Part shown: in pieces, positions 52,526 through 61,096 of the stretch
How the letters are laid out: each line of letters begins with the position of its first letter
Position numbering within the stretch: the first letter of the stretch is position 1
From: Streptomyces sp. NBC_00299
GTDB lineage: Bacteria > Actinomycetota > Actinomycetes > Streptomycetales > Streptomycetaceae
Direction of reading: 5' to 3'
DNA: 64,000 nt
Assembly: GCF_036173045.1 (NCBI RefSeq)
Contig: NZ_CP108040.1
Coordinates: forward strand, 1 to 64,000
Made by a program: the position numbers and the translations under genes
Notes under the pieces: model-generated
What the model saw: the letters and a program-made list of their open reading frames with translations, nothing else
What the model was told of the DNA's origin: nothing
Databases searched by the model: none

Positions 52526-52605
52526 TCAATCGAGCCGTCTCAGCAAGCGGAGAACGGAAATGCTGCCAACGGATCGGTACGGCTCATCTTCGTCAGACCG
52601 GGAAA
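52526..52605 (-). pseudogene. Relic of HEPN-like repeat-protein gene
   Basis: About 80 bases match 43849-43930 inside the repeat-protein gene, including GCCAACGGATCG and ACGGCTCATC, and the minus strand still encodes GLTKMSRTDPLA versus GLARMSRIDPLAGV. The gene therefore once had a second copy or has been partly moved. Confidence 0.65.
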
Positions 52606-52795
52606 CAGGTCCTCCCATGCCGTCCGGCCCGCCGGTACGGCCATCAAGCCGTTCCCGACTGTCTTCTGCGTGCGATGACACGGAGTGAAGCGGGCTCCTT
52701 CGCTCCCAGCCACGGGAAACTCAGCAGGCCCGGAGCGTCCCGGGGAAACGGCCCAACCCTCAGCCGCCAGTGGGCGGGTACAGAGCATGGCCGCG

Positions 52796-52831
52796 TGGGG
52801 CGCGCATCACCCGGAGGGTGAGCGCGCCCCA
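52796..52831 (-). terminator. Terminator of parAB
   Basis: TGGGGCGCGC and GCGCGCCCCA close a long hairpin with an inner TCACCC/GGGTGA stem, about 95 nt beyond the parB stop. Confidence 0.8.
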
Positions 52832-52924
52832 TCTGGTCCCCTGGTATTTCTGCTGACATGGGCCTTCTGTCGCGGCTACTTCCCCGGTTGCACACTCCGA
52901 ACGGCCTGCTCTCCACCACCACAG

Positions 52925-54010
52925 TCAGCCAGCGGAGACCGCCTGGTTGTCCCTGTGCTCAATGAGCAAGTCCAGCATCTTGTTGAACTCGTCTGGTGGC
53001 ATCTTGCGGATCAAGAACCAGGCCGCTTCCGTTCCGTCCTGGTACGGGAATCGCTTCGGTTGCTGGTCTCGGGCACTAGCGACTGCCTCGGTTGCAGTGC
53101 TCTGTACTGGCACCGAGGGCGTGTCCGCGGCTGTTCCGTTGAAAGTCGGCTCATCGTCCGGCCCGGGCACCTGCGAGCCCGACTGCTCCTGCATCGAACC
53201 CGGCCCGCTTACATCGCTACCCCTTTCGTTGCTCATGGCCGGCTCCTCGGAGGGAGCGGCCTTCTCGGATGGTGTCTGAGACCGAGCGGTGGGCTTGTCC
53301 GCCTCTTTGCGGGTTCGCTCCGCCTTCAGGTCTTGGAGGGCGGCGTCTTGCTCCGCGTGCGGCTTGTTGCCGACCGCACGTAGCAGGTCGATGGGTTCCT
53401 CGCCGATGCGGGCCTGGAGTTCGGGCGTGAGGTTGAGCAGTGCGAGACGCTGAGATACCCAGCCTTGGGAGCGGTGGAGCCTCTTGGCCAAGGCCCTCTG
53501 GCTGCCATGGATGGCAAGAAGGCGTTGCAGAGCCCGGGCTTCGTCGAGTTCCTCGAGGTCTTGCCGGTGAATGTTGGCAACCAGGGCCGATTCGAGCAGT
53601 TCCTCGGAGGTGGACCCTTGGTCATCACTGACCATGACTTTGACGGCGGTCAGGCCAGCTTCGCGGGCGGCGGCGAGCCTGCTGCTGCCGTCGATGACGA
53701 CGTGGGTGGTCTCGGGCTCGATGTCGGCTTCGCGATCCGGGTTGGCTTTGACGTACGCGTCGCGGTTCATGACCGTGATGGCCTGCTTCTGGCCGTGGGT
53801 TCCCAGGCTGCCCGCGAGATCAGTGAGGTCGCCGAGGCTGGAGCGGGGATTGTCTGGGTTGAGGCTGATGCGGTGGGGTGGCAGTTCGTACGGCGAGGAG
53901 ACGCCCTCGGTCGGGACGCCTGTGGCGGCGGCCACGGCCTGACGTCGTGCGCTGACAGGTCGCACTCCCCCGCCGAATCGGCCGGCGCCCAGCTGGTCGG
54001 CCTTGCTCAC
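52925..54010 (-). CDS. parB: ParB-family partition protein
   Basis: A 361-residue centromere-binding protein. The N-terminal ParB/Spo0J domain includes ISLNPDNPRSSLGDLTDLAG and the nucleotide-binding box VIDGSSRLAAAREAG. The helix-turn-helix is GSQRALAKRLHRSQGWVSQR, followed by LALLNLTPELQARIGEEPID. A disordered acidic linker leads to a short C-terminal dimer region (MPPDEFNKMLDLLIEHRDN). The GTG start overlaps the parA stop (GTGA), so the pair is co-translated. It most likely binds the GTGATTACGRCGTAATCAC palindromes upstream and beyond the operon. Confidence 0.85.
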   Translation of the reverse strand: MSKADQLGAGRFGGGVRPVSARRQAVAAATGVPTEGVSSPYELPPHRISLNPDNPRSSLGDLTDLAGSLGTHGQKQAITVMNRDAYVKANPDREADIEPETTHVVIDGSSRLAAAREAGLTAVKVMVSDDQGSTSEELLESALVANIHRQDLEELDEARALQRLLAIHGSQRALAKRLHRSQGWVSQRLALLNLTPELQARIGEEPIDLLRAVGNKPHAEQDAALQDLKAERTRKEADKPTARSQTPSEKAAPSEEPAMSNERGSDVSGPGSMQEQSGSQVPGPDDEPTFNGTAADTPSVPVQSTATEAVASARDQQPKRFPYQDGTEAAWFLIRKMPPDEFNKMLDLLIEHRDNQAVSAG

Positions 54011-55314
54011 AGCACCTCCCTGGCAAGTGCGCGCATGCCGATCGCCTGCTGTGATTTGGGCGCGTACGACAACAGGGGCATCTTCACTCGGACGGCTTCC
54101 TTCTGTTCCTTGAGGTCTCCGATGAGTCCGACGACTCTCGGATCCTTTATGTCGACCCACCCCTGGAGGGAGGACGTAGCGATGTAACCGCGGCGGGAGT
54201 CGTAGAGGTTGACGACGATGCCGAGGTAGTCGATGTCGACCAGGAGGTCGCCGCGCAGGTCGTCGATCTGTGTGGTGAGAAGTTCGTAGGCGTCTGCGGA
54301 GCTGTCTTCGGCCTGGACGACGATCAGGGCGCCGGATTGTCCGGGCTTTTCGCCGTCGCGGCGTCGGCCGTAGTAGACGGCGGCGTCCATGCTGAGGCCG
54401 AGGCTGGGCGGGCAGTCGACGATGATTACGTCGTAATCAGCTTCGAGCGGGGCGAGTGCCCGCTCAAGGGCGGCTTCCCGGGCCCGTACCGCGGACAGGC
54501 GTACGTCGAGCAGGAAGGCGTCGTTGCAGGCGGGCAGGAGGTGGAGCCGGCCGTCGAAGTTGTCGTCGTCGACGGAGACGATGAGATCACGCAGGTCGCC
54601 CTTGGGGTCGCCCGCCATGTGGTTGGTGAGGCTGTCGCCGTTCAACGGCAGGGGTGCGGCGCCGAGCTGGTTGGTGAGGTGGCATTGCGGGTCGAAGTCG
54701 ACGAGGAGCACTTGCAGGCCGGGGCCGGGCAGGTTCTCGATGTCGAGCGGGTCGGTTTCTCGTTCTTCTTCGTCGTGGGTCTCGCTTGCGCGCAGGGCCT
54801 TGGTGAGGGCTTTGGCGACGCGTACGGCGTGCAGGGCGTTGGGGTTTTCGGCGAGTGCTTCGCCGAGTCCGGCGGTGATGGCGGTCTTGCCGACGCCGCC
54901 TTTCTGGTTGCAGACGATGAAGCGGCGGGTGATCTCAGGCCGGGCCACGTCGGGGGCGGGGTTGGAGTCGATCCACAGCTGGATGGACTGGGCGAGGCCC
55001 TGAATGAGGGAGACCCGTCGGTCAGTGGTGACCTGGCGGAACTCCTCCCACTGGCCGGGCGGTAGGAAGGTGGCGAAGGAGTCGGCGCCGGACGTGTCGA
55101 CGGTGGCGGCGGTGGCGGCCAGGTTGCACCAGTCTCTGATGCCTTGTTCGACCGCGGCTTGGATCTCGATGCCGTGCTGGGCGGCTCTGACTTTGAGGTT
55201 CTGCCGGAGCCAAGCCGGCAGTTTGGAGACGACCTTCTCGCGGTCGCCGGGCGTGGCTGGCGAAGTCATGAGGGACACCATACTAACGTCCTTGATCTTT
55301 TGCTGCTTCGACAC
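54007..55314 (-). CDS. parA: ParA-family partition ATPase with DNA-binding N-terminus
   Basis: A 435-residue partition ATPase that moves replicon copies apart with ParB. The deviant Walker A box is CNQKGGVGKTA (about 136-146), Walker A-prime VLLVDFDPQCHLTNQL, Walker B DVIIVDCPPSLGLS. The first 130 residues are an extra segment containing SKLPAWLRQNLKVRAAQHGI and EIQAAVEQGIRDW, like a ribbon-helix-helix DNA binder, suggesting self-regulation. The GTG start lies about 50 nt from a candidate ParB site. ATG 55281 is an alternative start. An internal palindrome matching the ParB sites lies inside the codons for the Walker B region. Confidence 0.88.
   Translation of the reverse strand: MSKQQKIKDVSMVSLMTSPATPGDREKVVSKLPAWLRQNLKVRAAQHGIEIQAAVEQGIRDWCNLAATAATVDTSGADSFATFLPPGQWEEFRQVTTDRRVSLIQGLAQSIQLWIDSNPAPDVARPEITRRFIVCNQKGGVGKTAITAGLGEALAENPNALHAVRVAKALTKALRASETHDEEERETDPLDIENLPGPGLQVLLVDFDPQCHLTNQLGAAPLPLNGDSLTNHMAGDPKGDLRDLIVSVDDDNFDGRLHLLPACNDAFLLDVRLSAVRAREAALERALAPLEADYDVIIVDCPPSLGLSMDAAVYYGRRRDGEKPGQSGALIVVQAEDSSADAYELLTTQIDDLRGDLLVDIDYLGIVVNLYDSRRGYIATSSLQGWVDIKDPRVVGLIGDLKEQKEAVRVKMPLLSYAPKSQQAIGMRALAREVL
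54423..54439. promoter_or_regulatory. Candidate ParB site inside parA
   Basis: TGATTACGTCGTAATCA is a perfect 17-nt palindrome equal to the core of the intergenic ParB sites, located in the codons for the YDVIIVD stretch of ParA. Confidence 0.6.
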
Positions 55315-55362
55315 GTTAGTTTCGGTTGCTTGTTGGTCTGTCAGGCCACCAAGGCCCTGGAA

Positions 55363-55381
55363 GTGATTACGGCGTAATCAC
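55363..55381. promoter_or_regulatory. Candidate ParB site 1
   Basis: GTGATTACGGCGTAATCAC, about 50 nt upstream of parA; well placed for autoregulation. Confidence 0.8.
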
Positions 55382-55506
55382 CCGGTGCCGCGCGCCGCTG
55401 GTCTCAGGGACGTCTGATGAGGCAGACCCTCACGGGTGGCTGTCGTCAGCAGCAGCCGATCGGGCGCGGCAGGGAGCCAGACTCCGGGCGCCGTCCGGTC
55501 AATCAA

Positions 55507-55525
55507 GTGATTACGCCGTAATCGC
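55507..55525. promoter_or_regulatory. Candidate ParB site 2
   Basis: GTGATTACGCCGTAATCGC, one arm base changed from the consensus; 144 nt from site 1. Confidence 0.75.
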
Positions 55526-55578
55526 TCCGAACATCAGAGCCTGACACACGCGCCAGCAGACCAGGCTCTGCCTCCGGC

Positions 55579-55599
55579 GGTGATTACGACGTAATCACC
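55579..55599. promoter_or_regulatory. Candidate ParB site 3
   Basis: Contains GTGATTACGACGTAATCAC with extra G/C pairing outside; 73 nt from site 2. Confidence 0.8.
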
Positions 55600-55685
55600 G
55601 CTGGGACGCTGCACGCATGGGCTGGGGGAGTGCAGCAAGCCGTCAGCGCGAGGCCCCGCGTCGCGCTGTTTCCCTGCAGGAACTC

Positions 55686-57182
55686 TCAGGAGCGACCCAG
55701 CACCCGGGTAAGGCCGGCGACAAGCGTGGTGGCGAGTATCCAACCCAAGGCAACGAGGGCATAGGCGAACCACTGCTGTCCGCTGCCTGACACGAAGGCC
55801 CTATCTTGGCCGAAGTCAATGATGGGCAGCAGCAGGTCGAGTGTGTAGACGGTGGGGTTGAAGGCGGGACCGCGGCCCGGTTCGGAGCGCTGTGGCTCAT
55901 TGAGGCTGAAAACGAGTGTGCCGAGGAGCGTGAGAGCGACGAGCCACCCGCCGGCGAGGGCGGGGCGGTAGCCATAGCCTGCGACAGCGTCTTGCAGCCA
56001 GTCCCAGATCTTGGTTGTCCACGGGAGAGTTGAGCGGTGGTGGCGGTGCTTCGCGCGCAGAACCCTGTGGGCTTCACTGTCATGGCCGAGGAGGCGGTAG
56101 GCCGCTGCTAGTTGTTCGTAGGGCTGAGGCAGGTACTGATCACCGAGGCTCTCCCTGAGCCAGGCGAGGCGGCTGCGGGTCGAGCGAGGTGGCAGCGGTT
56201 CGAGGCGATCGTAGGTGAGTGCGTCCAATTCCAGAAGTGGGCCTCCTTGAGGACGGTCGATCAGATTGCCGATAGCGGCTCCCCGCAACGAGACGGACTC
56301 CACGTCCGATCTTGCGGTATCGATGTCCAGGCGTCGCGCGTAGATCCCATCGAGACGGATTGCCGGCTTACCCGAAAGGGCTCCGTGCACAGCGGCTTGG
56401 GACAGGACTGCATCACCGTTGATCTGCGCGCCGCTCAGGATGATGCCGTGCGCCACGCGAATGTCAGAGGCCCAGAAGGTGTCGCATGTCAGCAGATGGG
56501 CGCCCAGTGCCTCTTCGGTGCCTCCTGAAAGGCCGATCTGGGCCTGGCGCAGGTCAACACCCCCGATCCGGGCACTGGACAGTGAAAGCCACTTGCCAAC
56601 GGTCAGGCCGAATCGACCGTTGAACCACGTCCCGATCGTGACGACGTTTCCGTTGATCCAACCGCCGACCTTCGCACGATCAAGGTTGAGGTCAATCGTG
56701 AAGTCACTTGCCTGGATCCATACGTTGCCCTCAACGACCGCATCCCGCATGTCGAGGACCGGGCACCGCAACGCTTCTGCGCTGAGCTCGGGCAGGTGCG
56801 ACTTCTGCAGGTAGACGGCGAGCGTCGAGGCGTGCCGGAGGCTGAGGACTTCGGAGAAGGAACAGGCGTCAAAGTCGATCTCGCAGTCGATGATGGCTGA
56901 TGTGAGGTCGAGTTCACCCGTCACTCGTGCGCCCGTGACACGAAGCGCACGAATCTTCCCGGGACTTGCCGGCGGACCTCCGAGAAGAAGGAGCGCGATC
57001 GCGTGGGCTCGGATCTGCCGCTCCGGGCCCCACGCTGCCCCACTCGCGGGATCGTCCTCTGCCGCTACTCCTGTGCGCAGATCCAGCATGCTGCCGTCGC
57101 GAAAAGCGGACCACAGACGACGCTCAGAAGCACTCCAGTCTTGCGGCGGTGACATGTCGTCGGGCTCCGGGCGGATGGCCAT
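55686..57182 (-). CDS. Membrane protein with beta-helix-like domain
   Basis: A 498-residue protein. Residues about 60-330 show a loose repeating pattern of alternating hydrophobic residues (VTGELDLTSAIIDCEIDFDA, GGWINGNVVTIGTWFNGRF, GAQINGDAVLSQAAVHG) typical of pentapeptide-like or right-handed beta-helices. Near residue 360 comes a helical YEQLAAAYRLLGHDSEAHRV. The last 110 residues hold two or three membrane segments (LAGGWLVALTLLGTLVF, WFAYALVALGWILATTLVAG). Streptomyces annotations call such proteins membrane-associated oxidoreductases, but I see no cofactor motif. ATG 57182 was chosen; the start is uncertain. It lies inside the partition site region. Confidence 0.65.
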   Translation of the reverse strand: MAIRPEPDDMSPPQDWSASERRLWSAFRDGSMLDLRTGVAAEDDPASGAAWGPERQIRAHAIALLLLGGPPASPGKIRALRVTGARVTGELDLTSAIIDCEIDFDACSFSEVLSLRHASTLAVYLQKSHLPELSAEALRCPVLDMRDAVVEGNVWIQASDFTIDLNLDRAKVGGWINGNVVTIGTWFNGRFGLTVGKWLSLSSARIGGVDLRQAQIGLSGGTEEALGAHLLTCDTFWASDIRVAHGIILSGAQINGDAVLSQAAVHGALSGKPAIRLDGIYARRLDIDTARSDVESVSLRGAAIGNLIDRPQGGPLLELDALTYDRLEPLPPRSTRSRLAWLRESLGDQYLPQPYEQLAAAYRLLGHDSEAHRVLRAKHRHHRSTLPWTTKIWDWLQDAVAGYGYRPALAGGWLVALTLLGTLVFSLNEPQRSEPGRGPAFNPTVYTLDLLLPIIDFGQDRAFVSGSGQQWFAYALVALGWILATTLVAGLTRVLGRS

Positions 57183-57602
57183 GCTTCGTTGTACGGGATG
57201 CACCGTCGCTTGCACCAGGGTGCCGATCAGGCTCCCTGGTGCACATAGAGGTGGTTACAGTCCGGCAGGCCTCAGTCGAGCTCGCGGCCGAGGGCTGTGC
57301 CGGCGAGGTATAGGACGCGATGCACGATGCACCCGTTGGCTGCGCCGAAACCCAGCCGGGCGGGGCCGCTCCGATGGCATCTGTCATCAACTCGGCCGCC
57401 GTATCAGGAGCCGGTGTCCAGGCTGCCGAAGCTTGCTCAAGCCAGGGGAGCACTTCGGTCAGCCGGTCAGAGGGGCTCAGTGCCTCAGGCGGCTACCGGC
57501 AGCACCGCGAGCTTGAGCACGCCGACAATGGGTTCGAGTGCTGGCATCCCAGCTCCGTGCCACGTCAGCCACAGCATGTCGGAGCCTACTGCGGTGCCCG
57601 TA

Positions 57603-57623
57603 GGTGATTACGGCGTAATCACC
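57603..57623. promoter_or_regulatory. Candidate ParB site 4
   Basis: GTGATTACGGCGTAATCAC with flanking G and C; first of a pair in repeat copy 1. Confidence 0.8.
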
Positions 57624-57684
57624 GCGCGGACTACCGGCCAGCCATTTCGAGTCGGGCACGCAAGCAGCGCCACACACAGCTCGA

Positions 57685-57705
57685 GGTGATTGCGGCGTAA
57701 TCACC
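57685..57705. promoter_or_regulatory. Candidate ParB site 5
   Basis: GTGATTGCGGCGTAATCAC, one base off the consensus; 82 nt from site 4. Confidence 0.75.
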
Positions 57706-57822
57706 TTTGGTTGGCGTTCTCGGTGCCGGCGCCTGGTGACGTTCAACTCCAGGGGCAAGAAGTTCAAGTTGCGCGCCAACTGCAAGACATGGGTTCCGGG
57801 CGTCGGAGGGCGTGCTCACGGG

Positions 57823-58275
57823 ATGAACAGCAACCACGACCGACCGGGAGTGCGGGTACTGCGGGAGCACCTCGCAGGCGCGGCGCGGATCGAGGCCTAC
57901 CCACTCACGTCGAGGACGCCTGCAGGCAGTACGCCGCCGCGGGCTACGACGTCAGTGCACGGCTGCGCCGACACCTGGAGACGTTCGGAGAACTAACTGT
58001 CACCTGGCCCTTCCGGGCCGACGAGACCTACCTCGGGGTCGCGGTCGAAGAGGCGCTCGACATCCCTGACAGGAAATGTCCGCATCTACGGCAAGCGCCT
58101 GGGCCAGCCCGTCCTCCCACTGGGGATCGCCTTCTCCGCTGATGAGGGCGTCCTCCTGGCGGAGAACGGTGACATCCTCTTCGGCGGTGATGCCGGGATG
58201 CAGCAGGTGGCCAACAGATTCGAGACAGCCATCGTGGCTCTTGTCTCGGACGGATGGGACAAGACCTTCCCCTAG
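57823..58275 (+). pseudogene. SUKH-3 immunity-type gene, frameshifted
   Basis: Pieces in three frames together make a SUKH-3-like protein. A start MNSNHDRPGVRVLRE is followed in another frame by LPTHVEDACRQYAAAGYDVS and ELTVTWPFRADETYLGVAVE. After an extra A near 58076, RIYGKRLGQPVLPLGIAFSA and VLLAENGDILFGGDAGMQQV run to TAG at 58273. SUKH proteins neutralise polymorphic toxins, so this is a relic of a toxin-immunity locus or an orphan immunity gene. It lies between the two direct repeats. Confidence 0.7.
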
Positions 58276-58740
58276 CCTCGATCGTTCATGCAGGGGCCGG
58301 CAGCGTGCTGACGGGCCCCTGCACTCGGCTCCCACTGCACCGTCGACAGCATGCGATCCCAGCGTGCGTGACGCCTACTGGCCCTTCGCTGCCAAGACCT
58401 CAGAGTCGAACCGAGCCTCCAACCGTCCAAAGAGGCACCGCGCCGTGGCCACGCGATACGACGGGCTCGCGGTCCGCTACGAGGCGACCATCCTCGTTGC
58501 AGCCATCAACAACTCGGCCGCCGCACTGTAGGCGCCGGTAGCCAGGCTGCGGAAGCTTGCTCAAGCCAGGGGAGCACTTCGGTCATTCGGCCAGCGGCCG
58601 CCAGCGCCTCAGGCGCGCAGGAGGCTACCGGCAGCACCGGCAAGCACGAGCACGGGCGACAGGTTCGAGTGAATTATCTGGCATCCCAAGTCAGTGCCAC
58701 GTCAGCCACAGCATGTCGGACCCTACTGCGGTGTCCCGTA

Positions 58741-58761
58741 GGTGATTACGACGTAATCACC
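58741..58761. promoter_or_regulatory. Candidate ParB site 6
   Basis: GTGATTACGACGTAATCAC with flanking G and C; first of the pair in repeat copy 2. Confidence 0.8.
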
Positions 58762-58821
58762 GCGCTGACGACCGGCCAGCCAGTGCGACTCGGGCATGCA
58801 ACCACGCCGCAGACAGCTCCA

Positions 58822-58842
58822 GGTGATTACGGCGTAATCACC
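58822..58842. promoter_or_regulatory. Candidate ParB site 7
   Basis: GTGATTACGGCGTAATCAC with flanking G and C. It contains the stop codon TAA of the minus-strand gene to its right. Confidence 0.8.
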
Positions 58843-59288
58843 TTGGCTGGCGTTCTCGGTGTCGGCGAGGAGGCGGCCGGCGGCGCGGGCGACGCCGGCC
58901 GGGACAAGCGCCTCGGAGAGGGACTTGTCTTCCCTTTGCTCTTGGCAGTCTTCGGGTTCGGCGTCCACGGCATTTGGGCGACGTGGAAGGCGTAGCGGTG
59001 GGTGGCCGAGAGCACGAGCAGTTCGTCGGTCAGGCTGGTCTCGACTCCGGTGAGGATCGCGAGGGTCTCGTACACAGCTACGCGGGCGCCTGCTTCCGTG
59101 AGCGCCGTGCCGTCGACGATGCCGCTCGCGGCTGGGACGGTCGTCAGTGCGGGGGAGTCCTCCAGCGGCTCCTAGACACCAGGCGGCTCGCCGACCAAGA
59201 GCGGGTGCGGCAATGAACTGAGTCGCTTCAGCAGCCACGGGCGAACCTGGCTTTGCCGGACCGACCACCTGGCCTCGTGATCGGCCAT
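58827..59288 (-). pseudogene. Hypothetical gene interrupted by an amber codon
   Basis: ATG 59288 opens MADHEARWSVRQSQVRPWLL and reaches TAG after LVGEPPGV. The same frame then continues with protein-like sequence (EPLEDSPALTTVPAASGIVD, YETLAILTGVETSLTDELLV, SATHRYAFHVAQM) to a stop inside ParB site 7. GTG 59075 could restart translation of the last 82 residues. The IS630-type element lies only 11 nt upstream of the ATG and has probably separated the gene from its promoter. I do not recognise the product. Confidence 0.55.
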
Positions 59289-59382
59289 GGTGCCTTTCCT
59301 AGTGCTCTGACCGGGAAGGTTCGCCGGGTTGGCGATTGGAGCGGTTGGATGGGCGGCAACGTCCGTTCCGACCGCTGGAGGT

Positions 59383-60504
59383 GTGGTGGCTGAGCCTGTG
59401 CGGGTGCGCAGACTGACCGACCAGGAAGGGCAGAAGCTGCAGCAGATCGTGCGCCGGGGAAGTACCAGCTCGGTGCGTTACCGGCGTGCGATGATGCTGC
59501 TGGCCTCGGCGGGCGGGAACCGTGTTTCGGTGATCGCCCAGTTGGTCCAGGCCGATGAGGACACGGTGCGGGATGTGATCCACCGGTTCAACGAGATCGG
59601 CCTGGCCTGCCTGGACCCTCAATGGGCGGGAGGCCGTCCCCGCCTACTCAGTCATGACGACGAGGACTTCGTCGTCCAGACGGCCACCACCCGCCCCGCG
59701 AAGCTCGGCCAGCCCTTCACCCGCTGGTCGATCCGCAAACTCGCCGCCTACCTGCGGAAAGTGCACGGACGTGTCATCCGCATCGGCCGTGAAGCCTTAC
59801 GGTGCCTGCTCCGGCGCCGCGGCATCACCTTCCAGCGCACCAAGACCTGGAAGGAGTCGCCCGACCCCGAGCGCGACGCCAAGCTCGACCGCATCGAGCA
59901 CGTCCTGGAGCACTTCCCGGACCGGGTCTTCGCATTCGACGAGTTCGGCCCGCTGGGGATCCGGCCCACCGCAGGCTCCTGCTGGGCGAAGCAGGGCAAG
60001 CCCGACCGTCTGCCGGCGACCTACCGCCGCACGCACGGCGTGACCTACTTCCACGGCTGCTACTCCGTCGGGGACGACCGGTTGTGGGGCGTCAACCGCC
60101 GCCGCAAAGGCACCGCCCACACACTGGCCGCGCTGAAGTCGATCCGCGCCGCCCGGCCCGACGGCGCACCGATTTACATCATTCTGGACAACCTCTCCGC
60201 CCACACCGGAGCGGACATCCGCCGCTGGGCGAAGAAGAACAAAGTCGAGCTGTGCTTCACCCCGACCTATGCGTCCTGGGCCAACCCGATCGAGGCGCAC
60301 TTCGGCCCGCTGCGGCAGTTCACCCTGGCGAATTCGAACCACCGCAGCCATCCCGCGCAGACCCGGTCACTGCACCGCTACCTGCGCTGGCGCAACGCCA
60401 ACGCCCGCCACCCCGACGTCCTCGCCGCACAACGCAAGGAACGCGCCCGCATTCGCAGCGAGAAGGGCATCCGCTGGGGCGGCAGACCAGCCCTCGCGGC
60501 GTGA
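59383..60504 (+). CDS. IS630-family transposase
   Basis: A 373-residue DDE transposase. The N-terminal helix-turn-helix region reads RVRRLTDQEGQKLQQIVRRG and VSVIAQLVQADEDTVRDVIH. The catalytic residues are Asp in FAFDEFGPLGIRP, Asp in IYIILDNLSAHTG and Glu in WANPIEAHFGPLR, all intact. The start is taken at the GTG-GTG pair after GGAGGT; the open frame begins 54 nt earlier at a TTG. It is complete within well-conserved inverted repeats, so the element is probably active or recently was. Confidence 0.9.
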   Translation: MVAEPVRVRRLTDQEGQKLQQIVRRGSTSSVRYRRAMMLLASAGGNRVSVIAQLVQADEDTVRDVIHRFNEIGLACLDPQWAGGRPRLLSHDDEDFVVQTATTRPAKLGQPFTRWSIRKLAAYLRKVHGRVIRIGREALRCLLRRRGITFQRTKTWKESPDPERDAKLDRIEHVLEHFPDRVFAFDEFGPLGIRPTAGSCWAKQGKPDRLPATYRRTHGVTYFHGCYSVGDDRLWGVNRRRKGTAHTLAALKSIRAARPDGAPIYIILDNLSAHTGADIRRWAKKNKVELCFTPTYASWANPIEAHFGPLRQFTLANSNHRSHPAQTRSLHRYLRWRNANARHPDVLAAQRKERARIRSEKGIRWGGRPALAA

Positions 60505-60529
60505 TCAAGAACGGTCCACGCCTTCCTCG

Positions 60530-61096
60530 CTAGAGGCGGCGTGCCGCAACAACCGCTGAGCTGGCGGGCGTTGTGAGTACTTCAGTGGCGTCCAGGGCCG
60601 GATGAGTGAGGTAGAACAGGCGGAGCTCGTCCACTTCGTCGCCGAAACGAGGCGGCCAATGGGGCGATGGGGTGAAGTCGTCCAGGATGAGAAGGCCACC
60701 GGGAGCCAGCAGCTCGACGACCTGCTCGGGGTCGTCGCGCTTGCCTCCGCCGTCACAGAAGAAGACATCGAAGGGAGCGTGCTGCTCAAGCAGCCGCCAG
60801 TCCCCGGTGAGGACGCTGACGCGGTCGTCGTCCGCGAAGACACCAGCCGCTCGACGCGCAAGCTCCTCGTCCCGTTCCACGGTGACCAGGCGGGCACCGG
60901 CGCCAAGCCCGCTGTGCAGCCAGGCGGTACCCACGCCCGAGCCGGTGCCGCTCTCCGCAATGACTCCGTGGGGTTTCGCAGCAGCGGCCAGCCTGAGCAA
61001 CCTGCCCACCTCGGGGATGCAGCTCTTCTTGAAACCCGCCTCGGAGGCGACACGCTCCGCGGCCACCACGCGAGACGGAACCGCACGCTCTGCCAT
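60530..61096 (-). CDS. Passenger O-methyltransferase-like protein
   Basis: A 188-residue class I methyltransferase carried within the IS630-type element, convergent with the transposase. Motif I is IAESGTGSGVGTAWL (about 46-60), strand 2 ends LVTVERDEELARRA, and the acidic FDVFFCDGGGKRDDPEQ and LLAPGGLLILDDF follow. This is the layout of the COG4122-like O-methyltransferases. The ATG is preceded by GGGGGATTCGTGATC. It ends 26 nt after the transposase stop, with no room for separate terminators. The substrate is unknown. A resistance-type modification would fit a selectable passenger, but this is inference. Confidence 0.75.
   Translation of the reverse strand: MAERAVPSRVVAAERVASEAGFKKSCIPEVGRLLRLAAAAKPHGVIAESGTGSGVGTAWLHSGLGAGARLVTVERDEELARRAAGVFADDDRVSVLTGDWRLLEQHAPFDVFFCDGGGKRDDPEQVVELLAPGGLLILDDFTPSPHWPPRFGDEVDELRLFYLTHPALDATEVLTTPASSAVVAARRL

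Larger units (their letters stand above)
51986..52924. other. Relic-rich intergenic region
   Basis: No intact gene. A plus-strand frame from 52094 (MLDHIAGERTRSDEARQAFW, ARRALDSALSRLAGAGRDRR) looks protein-like for about 50 codons, then decays. A relic of the 42.6-kb repeat-protein gene lies at 52526-52605, and a parAB terminator at 52796-52831. Confidence 0.4.
57384..57727. repeat. Direct repeat copy 1 with two ParB sites
   Basis: Closely resembles 58503-58865 over about 340 nt, including GCTTGCTCAAGCCAGGGG, GTGCCACGTCAGCCACAGC and two ParB palindromes 82 nt apart. No gene is visible inside. Confidence 0.85.
58503..58865. repeat. Direct repeat copy 2 with two ParB sites
   Basis: Second copy of the 57384-57727 segment with about 20 nt of small insertions. 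The ParB palindromes are conserved in place and spacing (81 nt) while the sequence around them has drifted, pointing to selection on the sites. Confidence 0.85.
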
